64,000 bases of DNA from Owenia fusiformis (taxonomy: Eukaryota > Annelida > Polychaeta > Sabellida > Oweniidae). Position 1 is the stretch's first letter. Every line of letters starts with the position of its first letter. Positions 46,583 through 58,980 of this stretch are shown here, piece after piece. The notes below the pieces were generated by a model. It was not told the origin of the DNA. It ran no database searches and saw only the letters and a list, made by a program, of their open reading frames with translations. The stretch is from the NCBI GenBank assembly GCA_903813345.2, contig CAIIXF020000011.1, positions 33,038,166 through 33,102,165 on the forward strand, given 5' to 3'. The position numbers and the translations under genes are program-made.

Positions 46583-46786
46583 TTATGATGAAAACCCACA
46601 AACAACTGAGCAGTTGACCAAAGAAGATGTGTCGCTATTATCTAGGTCATTCGGTTCAGTGTCCGAAAGCAAATCTATAGTACTCGTTTCCAAATTTTGT
46701 TGTTCATTGTACAAGCTTTTCTTGACTATACTCAGTATACTGACCATTAAAGCAATGACAAAGAACAATATTTCCGATGGTGTCAT
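46583..46786 (-). CDS. Possible small membrane protein, 67 residues
   Basis: The minus-strand frame from the ATG at 46,786 (context ACAATGA) encodes MTPSEI, a hydrophobic segment LFFVIALMVSILSIV (about residues 7-22), a KKS stop-transfer and an acidic/serine-rich tail ending VVCGFSS. The layout of a short N-terminus, one membrane helix, basic residues and a polar tail fits a small single-pass protein. I recognise no family. In AT-rich DNA an open frame of this length can arise by chance. Confidence 0.22.
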   Translation of the reverse strand: MTPSEILFFVIALMVSILSIVKKSLYNEQQNLETSTIDLLSDTEPNDLDNSDTSSLVNCSVVCGFSS

Positions 46787-47480
46787 TGTTTTATTTAGCG
46801 TGCAGGTGTAAAAACATAAACAGCTATTTCCAGTCACATTTTCAGAGGGCTAAAAAGTTATTTCATCATGTTTAGGGTCATTCTGACCATGTACATTGCG
46901 ATCCTGGTCTTGTAAATGATATTTGGAACTATTTGAATTGGCTGGAGGCCAAAAGAGCACTGTTTTATCTTCAAAAAAATGTCTAAAAATGCCATTTGTT
47001 TTGTCACTTTCTGTTAAGTACAAAGGCAACTTAACGCTTATGTTAAAGTTAATTTTTTATATAAATGGAAAATAATTTGGAGAATCCACTAGATCTAACA
47101 GTTTGGGGTTTCTCCACTCCAGCTATCCTTGTTAGGGTAATGACATCACAGTACATTGGATTTCTACAAGAGCGTGCTAAAAGTATTACATCAATATGCG
47201 TTGGATGATATGAAGCCATATATTCATTGTGACATTTGTTTTGGGGAATTCCTAACAACAGCCAAATACCTTTGACTTTCGTTAGATCATGGGCTCTACC
47301 ACTCTGATAGAGCCCATGGTTAGATCTATTAGAGCACTTTCACATTTGATTAGATTTTTACTTTAGCGAAAGTGTATTTGTATTTTATTAATAAAATGGA
47401 ATCCAACTGATCAAATTGTTCCAAAACTCATTATTTTATGGTTTTCTCAGCCCTCAATAGTTATAAGCATAACTTTCGAG

Positions 47481-47870
47481 ACCTTATCTGTTGCAAGACT
47501 TATGCCTGGCACAACTGTCGCCATGTTATTAAGTGTTTTTAAGTTTTGCAAGGATCCTGCTATGACCGTGGCGTGGTAGTGTTATCGTGATAGCCTGGTA
47601 TAACCATGACAACATTATATTATATTGCATGGCCTGTCATGACCCTGGTAATGTTAAAGCCTGATATGACCATGACAATGTTATATTATATTGCTGCAAG
47701 GTCTGACTTGACCGTGGTAGTGTCAAAGCCTGATATGACCATGACAATAGTTGCAAGGCCTGTCATGTCTGTGGTAATGTTAAAGCCTGATATGGCTGTG
47801 ACAATGGTTGCAAGGCCTGTCATGACTGTGTAACTATGACTGTGACAATGGTTATAAGTGACATTTAGTA
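47481..47870. repeat. left arm of a large inverted repeat, with tandem repeats
   Basis: 47,481-47,640 is the inverse of 50,884-51,040 with only scattered differences. Inside and next to it, a word family such as TAAAGCCTGATATGACCATG and CAAGGCCTGTCATGAC repeats several times to about 47,850. The same words, inverted, flank the insertions at 48,046 and 49,767. The arms may be the ends of one 3.5-kb element into which two others have inserted. Confidence 0.65.
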
Positions 47871-48045
47871 GCATGAGCATACTGTAATGAAAAATTTCAT
47901 TGTTTATCTATCTTAAATATATAAGTCTAGACTACAACTACATGTACTACTACTTAAACTCATAATTCATTTATACAAACTATAATTCTAATCGAAATCA
48001 AGAACATGAACATTACCACAGTCATGACAGGCCTTGCAATATAAT

Positions 48046-49710
48046 CACGGGGGATAAGCAAAACGAGGGCGAAGCCATGGACTGCGACTCGCGTAACTTT
48101 ACACCGCAGCCCAGCGCCAAAATGGAGGGACATCCGGCAGTGCCTTCTGCTTCTTCCGACAAAATAGAGAAATCCAGGTATTTTAAATGCTATCGCAGTG
48201 TCTAATCGGTGACCAAAATATTACTCTGTATCTACTGTTGGTCTGTAGATAAGAAAATAAGCAGTTGTCCAGATCAAGCTAAAACAGTAGCAAAGTTCTG
48301 ATTTTACCTGTAAAATATGTGCATATTATTTAATTTACTATACATTTGAAAGGAGTTTTAACACGTTTCTGATATCTAAAGGTTAGTTGAGGCTCCGAGT
48401 ATAATTCGTGAAAATGATTTGATAATAGAATGTGTTCATGAGGAGAAAATTAGATTCAAACTGCGAATTCATAGTGGACGCAGTCCAGTAAACAAAGCTA
48501 TTTCAACAACGCAACACAGCCTCCATTGATATTCTAAGCAACGCAGTCCAGCCGCGAACACGAAATAAATAAGATAGTGTAAACTATATTCCTACGCTAT
48601 TATTGTTTCAGGAAAAGAAAGTCAGTATCCAGATTATCATTCAAAGTGACGTTGATTAACATATATCTATTACCTGAATCAATGTCCCAAATTGCTATAT
48701 TGTATCGTTTAAGACCTAGAAATATGGCAATTCAATAGCGTATTTGGCAGAACAGTCGAGCGCAAGATGACAACGTAATATGTTTATTACAAACCAATTT
48801 GTGGATAGGGTTAAATATATAGATAATTGGATAGTGGTGAGACTTTTTATAAGAAGTAGAAATGCGAAACAATTAACTTTTTGATGATGCAATAAAAGCT
48901 GTTGGGGAAGGGTACATTAACTAGTATTTAAGATATCAGGAAAATATCAAATAATTGGAGAGTTGGTGAGTTAATGTAATTTTGGATGATCTTTCCAACA
49001 GTCTATCAATATTGTTAGCTACCATAAATTCATGATTTCAGCTGTATTTGACAGCTTGTATATATTTGCAGAATGGATTGAGACACGATGTAGGTCTATT
49101 AAAATAGCCCTTTATATTCAATTTTGTCCAAAGTTGCTCCATTTCGGCCACACCTGTACATACATTGTGCTATCTACCTTTGGCTGTGATTGCGTTCAGC
49201 TTCAGATATAAAGCAACACTGAGTCGCGGACTGCGTTGGTCAGATGGATGGACTGCGACTATTATGAATTCCAATTTTCTATGTAATTGTACGTTTTCCG
49301 CTTACCAAATATCACACGAAGATGTAATTGTAACAACAGAATATGAATAATTATATTAATTCGATGTCATTTCTGATTCCTTTGTTTAAATCGGTATATT
49401 AGGGACAAATATTGACAAAATTACATTTTTTGTGGCAGATTTCGAATTCATTTGTGTTCATGCTAAACTATTGGACAGCCGAGCACCAAGAATGCCATTG
49501 CAGGTGGAGTATGAATATGTTGATCACCGACTGGAACATACTAGCTATTGTGTAGAATATCCAAACCAATAATCTACCCCAAATCCTAACATGCCTTCCA
49601 AATTAAGTTTGGACTTACCGCCATTGTTCAGCTATAATGCGTTGTAACCTCGTTTTGAATTACGCGAGTCGCAGTCCGTGGCTTCGCCCTCGTTTTGCTT
49701 ATCCCCCGTG
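48046..49710. mobile_element. 1,665-bp DNA transposon with 5-bp target duplication
   Basis: Ends are inverted repeats of about 53 bp that begin CACGGGGGATAAGCAAAACG. ATAAT flanks both ends exactly (48,041-48,045 and 49,711-49,715). The uninterrupted target, GCAATATAATATAACATTGT, occurs in inverse orientation at about 47,670-47,695, confirming the insertion point. The word GGACTGCG or its complement recurs at about 48,079, 48,482, 48,544, 49,228, 49,250 and 49,671, often next to a CGACTCGCG-like word. These are probable protein-binding repeats near the ends. No transposase is recognised. Confidence 0.85.
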
Positions 49711-49766
49711 ATAATATAACATTGTGTCACGGTCATATCAGCCTTTAACATTACCATGGCCATGAC

Positions 49767-50115
49767 TACCCTTTGCATTCGTTTGACTTCACTTCTTAAA
49801 AGAGAGCTTCTTCTTCACTCTTTCAAACTAAAATAAACCTGTGAACTGACGGCACCAATCAGTCTTTATATGGTCATTTCTTCTGACGTCATCATTGAGC
49901 CCGGAATTGACCAATGACATACTGTAAGCATATTTAATTAAAACGCATTTGGCGTATGTTTCTTCAAGCTCACTGATTGGTGGAAGGTCAGCACATAGGT
50001 CAAATGTGATTTACCCAAACTGTCACCAATACCTGTTTTGGGGGCAGGGCTACTAAACTGTAAAATGGTCTCTACTAGGCAGAGTGTAGGTTTACTAGAC
50101 TCTGCACGCAGGGTA
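49767..50115. mobile_element. 349-bp DNA element with 9-bp target duplication, copy 2
   Basis: Inverse copy of 42,626-43,004 with the same ends TACCCTTTGCATTC and GCACGCAGGGTA. Flanks GGCCATGAC and GGTCCTGAC agree at seven of nine positions, a decayed 9-bp duplication. It lies inside the repeat-rich inverted arms at 47.5-51 kb. Confidence 0.78.
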
Positions 50116-50124
50116 GGTCCTGAC

Positions 50125-50883
50125 AGGCCATAGTCCAACAACATTAGACCTAGTCCGGGCCTCGTTTCTTATCTGACATGTGTTATGGCCCGGCTAGGTC
50201 TAACCTCCATGACCATTTTGCCTTTGATGCGTTAATTTAATCGTTCAGCAGGTTTCGACAAGCGGAACAAATTAAACCCTGAAAACATGGCAATATTACA
50301 CAAAGAATGTGATTCAAACATGCATACATACCTTATAAACACATACACCCCGTCCCGTATCCCCCTTAGACCCTATTGATGCATAATTACGAAAATATTG
50401 GAGACAGTGGGTTTGCAATTAATAACTATTTTGCGTGTATACACGCGCTATATAAATTAATCACAGATACCTGTTATCCTCAAAATTGATCTTTTTATCC
50501 CGAGTAATCGCGATAATAATTATGAATCTATTTGACAGCAATTTCGTTTCGCTGGTAGTTTAATTTTACGATCCGGGACACTCAGACGAACAGACACAAT
50601 GAAGGACATGCGGAAATGTCACTTTAGAGATTGGTAAGTGTAGCCTCATTTTACTCGTATAAATGAACATTTAACACAAAAATATTGTGTTAAATCGCTT
50701 GATGTTATGTGTTTTTATATTATTGTCAAGTATCAGTTGCACGTTATCGCGGAAAAATGGTTTCGATGGATTCAGAACTTGCATCAAAGGAAAGAATAGT
50801 AAGGAGGTTAAACTCAATAACGGCCCCAAAAAAATTCCTAATAATAAAGAACGCCGTTATTGAGTTTAACGACGTTGAACTAG
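50125..50883 (+). other. unassigned segment with a possible two-exon small ORF and a hairpin
   Basis: An ATG at 50,599 opens a 35-nt exon ending ATTG|GTAAGT. Acceptors at about 50,730 or 50,736 continue the frame for about 42 codons of a basic, polar peptide ending at the TGA at 50,861. At 50,807-50,870 two perfect 18-bp inverted arms, starting GTTAAACTCAATAACGGC, are separated by 28 bases. The splice model is speculative, since no homologue is recognised. Confidence 0.2.
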
Positions 50884-51040
50884 ACAGGCCATGCAATATA
50901 ATATAATATTGTCACGGTTATACCAGGCTTTCACGATAACAATACCACGGTCATGACAGGATCCTCGCGAAACTTAAAAACATTTAATAACATGGTGACG
51001 GTTGTGCCAGGCATAAGTCTTGCAATAGATAGCATGTGTA
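50884..51040. repeat. right arm of the large inverted repeat
   Basis: Inverse of 47,481-47,640 (shared words include CAAGACTTATGCCTGGCACA and GCATGGCCTGTC). Similarity fades just outside about 51,040, so this is a natural end. Confidence 0.65.
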
Positions 51041-51354
51041 ACTTTCTTCGAGTTCGAAAGTTTCTTTTTGATTTTGAATTTTTTTTATTTTCATTTCCAG
51101 TCTCACAAACAGAATAAGTAAGAATTTTTGGATCAACAACCTCTCTAATTCGAAGCTTAGTATATGAATGATTGACATACAATGAGAAACTCATCAATCA
51201 TAATCTAACTTACCAAATTTGATGAAAATAACTCCACATTCACTAAATCTAGACCAACATTTTATTTTTGCCAGGTGGCGCTATTTTACATTGGACGAAA
51301 AGCAACTCTCCCAAGTGGCGAATATCCCGGGGTCGCCACAAGTCCGGCAGATCT

Positions 51355-51525
51355 GAAGGAGGTTTTATCAATTTATGGTCCTACTCTCTATTGATTTATA
51401 AGGTGACCTCTTTCCCTTATTATCTTATACACAATCAGGGCCAGTAAGGGGCTAAGGGCCTTTAAGAAGGGGACCATAATCCCCGGGGGACCATAATTTC
51501 TTTCACACCGGCACAAGGTGGGTAT
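51355..51525. mobile_element. small dispersed repeat, copy 2 of 2
   Basis: Same family as 7,700-7,905: CAATCAGGGCCAGTAAGG and paired GGGGACCATAAT words. Non-coding. Confidence 0.55.
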
Positions 51526-51529
51526 CTGT

Positions 51530-54500
51530 CTCTTTACAAAGAGTGAAACTGTGTGAAGGACGATAGAAATAATTTTTAAACAAAAATCAGTCTGTAGTTA
51601 TTTATTTACCGCTGTTGCCATCTTTATATCTTGATTTAAATTCCATCCGATTAAACTCTTAATCATCATAAAGATGCCGTTGAAGCAGAAGTTTTAGCAG
51701 CAGTAGTATATCAATGATAAATGGCTGGAGTAACTTTCTAGGACGATGTTAAATTAGTATTCACATATAGCTAGGCAATGTGTGTCCGATTCCAACCAAT
51801 CCGAACAGAGTATTCACATAATGAACAGTGTGTGAAATATCCATGACGCATTTGTTGTGTACAGTTGCTAAGCGATTGAGATTGAAATTGGTACTTGACC
51901 ATTGCGAAAGGTTTCATTGAAAATATGTTCTTTTAGTGATTTTGTATCTTTTAGGTGATTTTATAGAAAATATTTTGCAATGTGTGAAAATAATTTAAGC
52001 CCAAGACTCAATGCATTGAGGCTGCTTCTGTTCATTCTACTCCAGTGATGTTATTTCCTAAACTTTGCATTCCCCCTGCAGGGTCATGCAAAGATTTGGA
52101 AACAACATCTTGGTGGAATGGTTCAGCACACAATGCATTGAGCCCAAGGCTTAAATTCTTAAACAATTTTAAAATGAATTTCAAGTTTGACACGTTTTCA
52201 TAGTTCCCTTCACAGCTCATATTCACTAGCTATAGGATGAAACAATATAAATATTATACTATTAATCGTGTACTACTAAATGAGATCTACTGAGGCCAAC
52301 GTACACTCATAGTCTTCAACAATGTATGATACTGTGTATTGGAATGCTAGTTGAAAGCCCATGAATTTAGTCAATATGGTTTGAATCTGTGCAGCAAATA
52401 AACATCCTTGTATTACACCAGATGATATAAACCCCAGGGAGGTTAAGCCAGAGCAAAGCATAACATAATGACCCCAGTTGTAATAATTTAGGAACTAATT
52501 ACGGATTACAGGTTTTTAAACCACTAAACACTGGACAATGAATCGTAGCGGAGCACAAGATAATAAATCATATTAGAAATATATAATGTCGATTAAATAA
52601 TCCCATGGCACATGTTATGGTAACAAAATGGAGGTTTTTGTGTTGGCCATACATGTTAACAGAAACGCTTGTTTCCAATCTGTGGTATGCATAACCTGAG
52701 TACATAGATGAGTCTTTCCAAAACGTGGTGTTACCGGTCTAATAGAATTTGGTAAGAGTGTCGTGAACAACCCAAATCACCTTTATAACTTATCAATTAA
52801 CGACTCTACACAATGGAACCTTTAAATGCCATCCGAGGCAGCCTGGTGAAAAAGGAGCCTACACGAGCACCGAATTAAAGATATTCAAAATCATCCATCC
52901 TTTCAAATAATATAATAAAATTAATGCACATGCCATTTTAAGTTCTCTATTGTATAGAATTATGCGTTTCCAGAGCGACCATAGAAAAGCTCCTTCAAAT
53001 ACAACACTGTTGCTACTCGACGGCCATTACATCTTGCAAGATATTGTCAAATGTCTCCGACACAAGAAACCATGGGCTCGGGTATCTGTCCGCTTAATAC
53101 TGTAAAATAGAACAGTGGATTAACGTTAACGTGCGTTATGGCACAAGTCAGGTACAGGGGAAACCCAAGACTTTAATTAAATATAACACGGAAATATAAT
53201 AACTATATGTCTTTCTCCGCCATAACCGCACGGAAAATCAAGTCACAAGGTTCATTGATAATACAGTTCATCCACTAGCTATAGGGCGTGCCGGTCGGCC
53301 ATGGTATCTCCAGTTAATTACTCATTACGATTCTGTAATGATTCAGAAATCAGAATGTAACATTTTATTCAATTTTATATGAATTGTAGGGGGCGAAATG
53401 TTTGCTGCTTTGTACGTAAATATTTTTGATTTTAACTGTGTGAAAGTAAAATTCACTTATGTAAGTTACAGATGTAGGGGCTAATATTTTGAAAATCACC
53501 AAAAACCAAATAAAATAGCGGCAAATTATTAAAGGCCCTGTGAAAAGTTTGAAAATATGCTTTCATCATTCATAAACTATTTTTCATGATTTGAAAAGTT
53601 ATTCTAGACATTTCTCGAAGAAAAAGTTTTAAAAGTAAAAAATTTAATTCTCAAACATTCCACTACACAGTGCAAAACACAATATCTTTTAACTCCATTT
53701 AGAAGATTGAACAAAGGACACACTTTTCAGCAAAAAAGTCTTTGTCAATCTTTTCTAAATGTTGATTGTCTAACTAGGGTTGGAAAGAACAATATCGTTT
53801 TAAATATCACATACCATTGGTTTCAATGAGAACTAAAAATTTGAAATGCATTTTTCTCTGAACCACTTTCATGCATGAATGATTTCATTTCTCACTTAGG
53901 CCTATTTATTAACCAATACTCTTGACTTTTCAGTGCTAATTTAACCCTAAAAACATCCAGGATGAAGACTGCTATGCATTGGTGTGGCTTATCACTTTTT
54001 AATAAATACGTATAACCTCTAAAATTTAGTTTTAGAATATATTCACGATTTTTCGAACAACAAGTCCTTCAAAAATCACTTTTTGAAATTCCAAAAAAGT
54101 TCCACGTTTTACATTTTGATTAATGATTACATTTGTTAAGTCAAACTGGTTTAAACGTTATAAAGGGCCTTTAAAATTCAGTAAATGAAAACTTATCTGG
54201 TAAAAGGATAATTCACAAATCGTATGTTTGTCGTTTGTCACATTTTTGCTTTTAATTTAAGTAGAATGCACGCACTTTCCAACCGTCTTAATATTGAAAA
54301 TAATAAAACTTGATTTGTCATCCGCTTAAGAGATAAGAGGAGAGCAACTGAGAGAGATCGATGCACTTGAGGAATGACTTCATGTACTTCATCTCTTGAT
54401 ACAATCGCATCCTAGATACACTACTGGCAGTCCACTCGTAGTCATCTTTAGTAAATAAAATAACCGTTCAATATTTAGCGCTGATTTAGGAAAAAAAGAG

Positions 54501-56849
54501 GGAGTCAATAAAAACCACTAAACGCCGAGACGGAACTTATTTTTAATTGCGACTACTCGTTAGTAGTAATCGATCTGCTGCCATTTGAGAAGCGTTGATA
54601 TGGGCACTATGCCCCCGCAGCCGTGTCAGGATATTATTACATATTTAATTGATGTTCGAGCCATAGAAATTGGATCATCTGTATTCTGGAAGAAGTTATT
54701 ACATTGATTTCTTTTTTTATACCAATAGATCATTAAGGCAGGTAAGAAACGGAACGCATCACAATTGTGTAATGGATACATTTAGGCTGGTACGTATGCG
54801 TCATCGTATCGTTCCGCATCATCCGCATAATTTGAGGATTTACAGCACTAAAGTCTTGGGGAATAAACAGTATTTTGTTCATATTCTGAATGACCATAAG
54901 TAACAGTGTACAAGGGCAGAAGGAAAGGAGAGATACATTTTTCAGGAATTATAAAAATCACTTGGAATTACAGTACTAGAACTTCAGCGAAGTAATATTT
55001 ACCGTCGAAATATACTGTGGCTGTAAACTGTCTTTAGTAGGCCTATACATTTCGTTTACTGCGTTTGGATTATATCAGATAATCCTACATGGCCGATGGA
55101 GAATATTATTTGAGAAGTGACAACAGGGAGAGGTTCTTTCGTTCAAAATTTTCTATGTTTCAAATACACTAATTTAGGCTTTTTAACATATTTTCTCTCA
55201 TACATTGATTAAGCGCTCATTCTTTAAGTAGTCGTGTTTGCCGCGAGTCAACATCATTTCCATGCGTTTGATTAAGCTCTGTTTACAGATATCCGGGAGA
55301 GAAACGTCTTCATCCTTCAAGATCGCCCCTTCACTGCTTTCAAAGCAGCTCATGTAATGCAATGAATTACTCTTGGGGCAAAGATGACCCGTCTTCACTT
55401 CAAATCTGTTCTGTCCTGATTCTAAGAATAAACACCTTAAATATCAAAATACGAAATGGAACAGGGTGTAAACAATGTACCTGTTGCCCGTTCGTAATTA
55501 ATATGTTTGGCATTAAGGAAAAACCAGAACGGGAAATCTGCTATGTCTGGTGCCATTGAAGTATTTTTTTGACTGTCCGTATCTGATTTATTCCATGATC
55601 GAGCGCATCGATGTAAAAGGTACCAATGATGAGATGCGCATTGATTTTGAAACAAACTTTGAGGGTCTAGATCTCCAATTATAGAAACTGCTTCAAAAAT
55701 CAATTAACTATCTCGCAGAATTGAGTTTTAACTGCCCCATATACATTTCTAAATGATTTCTTTGATATCTTGGCGATATAAATAATCCCCGGATTATCAA
55801 CCCATTACAGATATTCATTTTGTTGCCTCTCACAATATTTTTGATTAGTTTTCATTGTTATGGTTATCGATAGAAATTATCTAGAAATGTTTATTGGCAT
55901 TTAGCACTCAATTCTACGAGCTACATAGGTTAATGAATATAGAAGTTTCTACGTAGCTCGTTATTATTTCGTGAGGTTTTAAGAGATTTGCGTATTAAAC
56001 CTCTAAATGGCTCAACTTTTTCCACTTTTTAATATCATATTTGAATTTGGTCAAGAATTTTCCCAAAAATAATTAAATCATTTCCCATGACTTTTTCAAC
56101 TTTTCTAAAAAAAGGGTATTGGCCAAATCTCCATTGATAATGCCATGTTGAAATTCTTTAAAAAATTGGTTTATTAGTTCAACAAGTAAAATGTTCATGA
56201 TTAATCACAATATGCACATTAACAGGGTCATTCCATAATATTTCAGGCGTTTTTTAAACAGAAGCACTTGTTATCACATACTGAACGACTGAACACGTAT
56301 GATACGTATTCCCGTGTTCAAACTCGGTGCATATGAAAAACGAACGATCGCGTTTTTAGGTCAAAGTCATCTGAAAGGTTAGATTTGTATCGTCTCCCAC
56401 ATGACTACATGACGATATTTTGATGTCCCTAAAAAGACTATGGAGGCCAGAGTGCTGTGTTAAAAGGCCAATGTCACCCACACGGCTAAGGGTGAAATAA
56501 AAAGTATTTAGAGGCTCCGAGGCTCCGACCAGGCCTTTAAAGGAGATCGAGATCATTGATGTTGTTAATGTCAATGTTTAAGAGTCGCATAAAATTTGAG
56601 TATTTGTTGTTTTGCGAGTTATAGGGTCTCCCGGAGGTCTATAAAAACAGAGCTCTTACATCTGAGATTCGCTCTTTGAATATTTATCGAATTCGTGATT
56701 TCCTGGAAAATATGTGATAACGTTTCTAAAATAACACCACCGTATTTTCCACAACATACATACAAAGTCCATAATTGCAGCCGGCTAATGCCATCAAAAC
56801 GAAATATGAAAATTATTTTCACTTAAATGAAAACATTAATTTATCCACA
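51530..56849. other. long intergenic stretch, no gene recognised
   Basis: I examined both strands. Open frames here are short and without recognisable motifs. No tRNA, long tandem array or transposon with clear ends was found. Distal regulatory DNA of the GPCR at 57.5 kb is possible but not visible. Confidence 0.35.
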
Positions 56850-56975
56850 AGGCATTAACATGCAAAATGTCACCACCTGCTATTTGTTACAGACGCCTAC
56901 CACTGTTATAGACGCCGAACACCAACCACCGAACACTAGCAGTTTGAGACTGCAGGTGGTGACATAAAAAAATTC
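56850..56975. mobile_element. about 125-bp MITE-like repeat, best-preserved ends
   Basis: ATGTCACCACCTGC near the left is matched exactly in reverse by GCAGGTGGTGACAT at the right. Preceded by CAAGGCATTAACATGCAAA as in the other copies. Confidence 0.68.
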
Positions 56976-57571
56976 CTCGTCTACCCCTTCCCCTAATACA
57001 AAATGATTTTGTTTTCCACAGATGTCGATATATCAAAATTATGTTTCAACTACGTATGGAGAGAAGTGCGTTAGAGGTGCACCTACGCAAAATGTAGAGC
57101 TCATACTCGTAATATAGAGCCATATTCATCCGTGATGTTAATTAGCCTAAATTACTAATTGTTTACGTCTACAAATGCAAATGATAGGAACCTTAAGCGA
57201 GACTCTAAAACTACAACGTTTGGGAAACTTAATCGTAGTATGTCAATATGCGTAGCGGTATTGGATGATTTCAACGAGAGAACATCAGGTATTAGGTTTA
57301 CTTTCCCAGGTACTATTACGTAGCAGTAGACTTGATAGACAATTTCCCCCTTGATAGTTACGGTTTCCAATCAAAGTGAGCGTAGAAAGTTGAAAGGAGA
57401 CAGACAATTTAATATATCGCTGTCAAATAAATCTCGAACTTTATGAGTGTACCTGCGAAAGCTTCAAAAGAAAAACGCATCGAATCGATAGGCATACAGA
57501 ATACCATAGTGCAGATTTATCACTGTATATTGAAATAGGATTATTCAGTGCTCACTACAGAAAAATTCAAA

Positions 57572-58783
57572 ATGTTTCTGGTGCAGAATCAGTTTTATGT
57601 TAATTCCACAAATCATGGCGACTCCGAACTACATTTAGGAGCGGAATTAGGAAACCGTATTGTGATAGTCGCATCGACATTATTCGTGCTTTCCCTGGTT
57701 GCTAACCTAGTTTCAATGCTTGTGATAAAATGTGAGATTGGAACAACAAGATGCCAGAATCTGTTGTATCTAAACGTATGTATAACACTGATATTGACAT
57801 CTGTGTCATATTATTCCAACATTATAGTCACCATTTATTCCAACTCTAACATTGAGCAAATGGCAAAAAATGAATCGGGTCAGCTAACAAAGGAGGCGTT
57901 AGACCGTTTGATTCTAATAGCGTCGACAACCAAAATTGCTTGCCATTCGTGTTTTGCGCTATTTGGATGCGCCACTGCATTAGTGTTAGTTGGATTCAGT
58001 ATTCTACAATTTATGGTGTTGGCTGATCAAAACAGACGACCAGGCAACCGACGAAGTAAACGCCGCGTTGATGAGCGTTCCGTCAGAGTTCACGACAATG
58101 TCGTTTATCTTCGTCGACGCAAAAGTAGCGTTGCGTTTTTTCGTTTACGTGCCAATGTTCAAGGATATCTCGTATTAGCATGGATAACGTCCTATATGTT
58201 AGGTATACCTAATCTATGTCATCTTCATGTATACGACGTAAATATATACGTGGACTGGTGCATGACGTGGGATTACGTATGGTTTATATTTACACTGGTG
58301 TTGTCATTAGTGACGTTACTTCTTTACGTCGTGTCGTATTTACGTTACTACCGATGTTGTTCAACTCCACGCTACGTGAACAAAAATGACGGTTTCCAGA
58401 GACTTAAAACGTTAGTGTTTATGTTCCTGACGTTTGACGTAACACTGGTACCCTATATGGTAATGAGATATAACGTGAATTCAATTATTTCAACGAACTT
58501 GTTGACGCAAGGGGTTCCCATGGATATCTCATTGTATACGCCTTTAGTTGGAACACTGTTATTACCCATCATCTATTCACTAAGGACAAAGGATATAAAA
58601 ATTGGATTTGGAAAATGCTATAAAAAACTTTCTATTTATAATCCCTCGACGAATGGTGTTCCCTCAAGTGTCCCAGAAAATTCAAGTAGTAGCAATTTGA
58701 ATTTGGCGATTCCTGGTTGTGAGAATCACGATAACGAAGACAGTAGCACATCAAACAAGGAGGCCGTAACAGTCCTGCTTTAG
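57572..58783 (+). CDS. Rhodopsin-like G protein-coupled receptor, intronless, orphan
   Basis: One exon of 403 codons, counted from the first ATG (57,572); the frame is open a little further upstream. It codes a seven-helix plasma-membrane receptor. Likely helices: 1 (29-53, with an Asn in VANLVS), 2 (63-90), 3 (122-152), 4 (197-215, with the usual Trp), 5 (236-258), 6 (278-300), 7 (322-338). An N-glycosylation site NST lies at residue 11, and extracellular cysteines in loop 2 could pair with the top of helix 3. The family's DRY motif is replaced by LADQNRR, and NPxxY by LLPIIYSLR. The second intracellular loop is long and very basic (RRSKRRVDE), and the tail ends in TVLL, a possible PDZ ligand. 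Ligand unknown. It could be lineage-specific, as such intronless receptors often are. It has no gene neighbours with shared function. Confidence 0.82.
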   Translation: MFLVQNQFYVNSTNHGDSELHLGAELGNRIVIVASTLFVLSLVANLVSMLVIKCEIGTTRCQNLLYLNVCITLILTSVSYYSNIIVTIYSNSNIEQMAKNESGQLTKEALDRLILIASTTKIACHSCFALFGCATALVLVGFSILQFMVLADQNRRPGNRRSKRRVDERSVRVHDNVVYLRRRKSSVAFFRLRANVQGYLVLAWITSYMLGIPNLCHLHVYDVNIYVDWCMTWDYVWFIFTLVLSLVTLLLYVVSYLRYYRCCSTPRYVNKNDGFQRLKTLVFMFLTFDVTLVPYMVMRYNVNSIISTNLLTQGVPMDISLYTPLVGTLLLPIIYSLRTKDIKIGFGKCYKKLSIYNPSTNGVPSSVPENSSSSNLNLAIPGCENHDNEDSSTSNKEAVTVLL

Positions 58784-58825
58784 TGGGCCATTGGGCCAAT
58801 TTAGGAAACAATAGTCATATATAAT

Positions 58826-58980
58826 ATACATGGCGTGCCAAAAACGTGTCCACTTTAGGAATATATAGTTGTATAATTGATTCCTGCATATCCTGTCAAA
58901 GGTTTATGGAAATCATCATGCAGTTTCGATAATGTTTTGTAGAAATAGAAAATGTGGACGTTTTTGGCCCACCCTGTCAA
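58826..58980. mobile_element. mariner-like MITE in the 3' flank of the GPCR
   Basis: Left end GGCGTGCCAAAAACGTGTCC and right end, in reverse, ACAGGGTGGGCCAAAAACGT are inverted repeats of the kind seen in Tc1/mariner elements. It starts about 45 bp after the receptor stop codon, so it probably lies in the 3' UTR. Confidence 0.55.

Noticed and set aside
57548-57571. GPCR start eight codons upstream
   Set aside because: That codon is GTG. The first ATG in frame is at 57,572 and is the sensible eukaryotic start.
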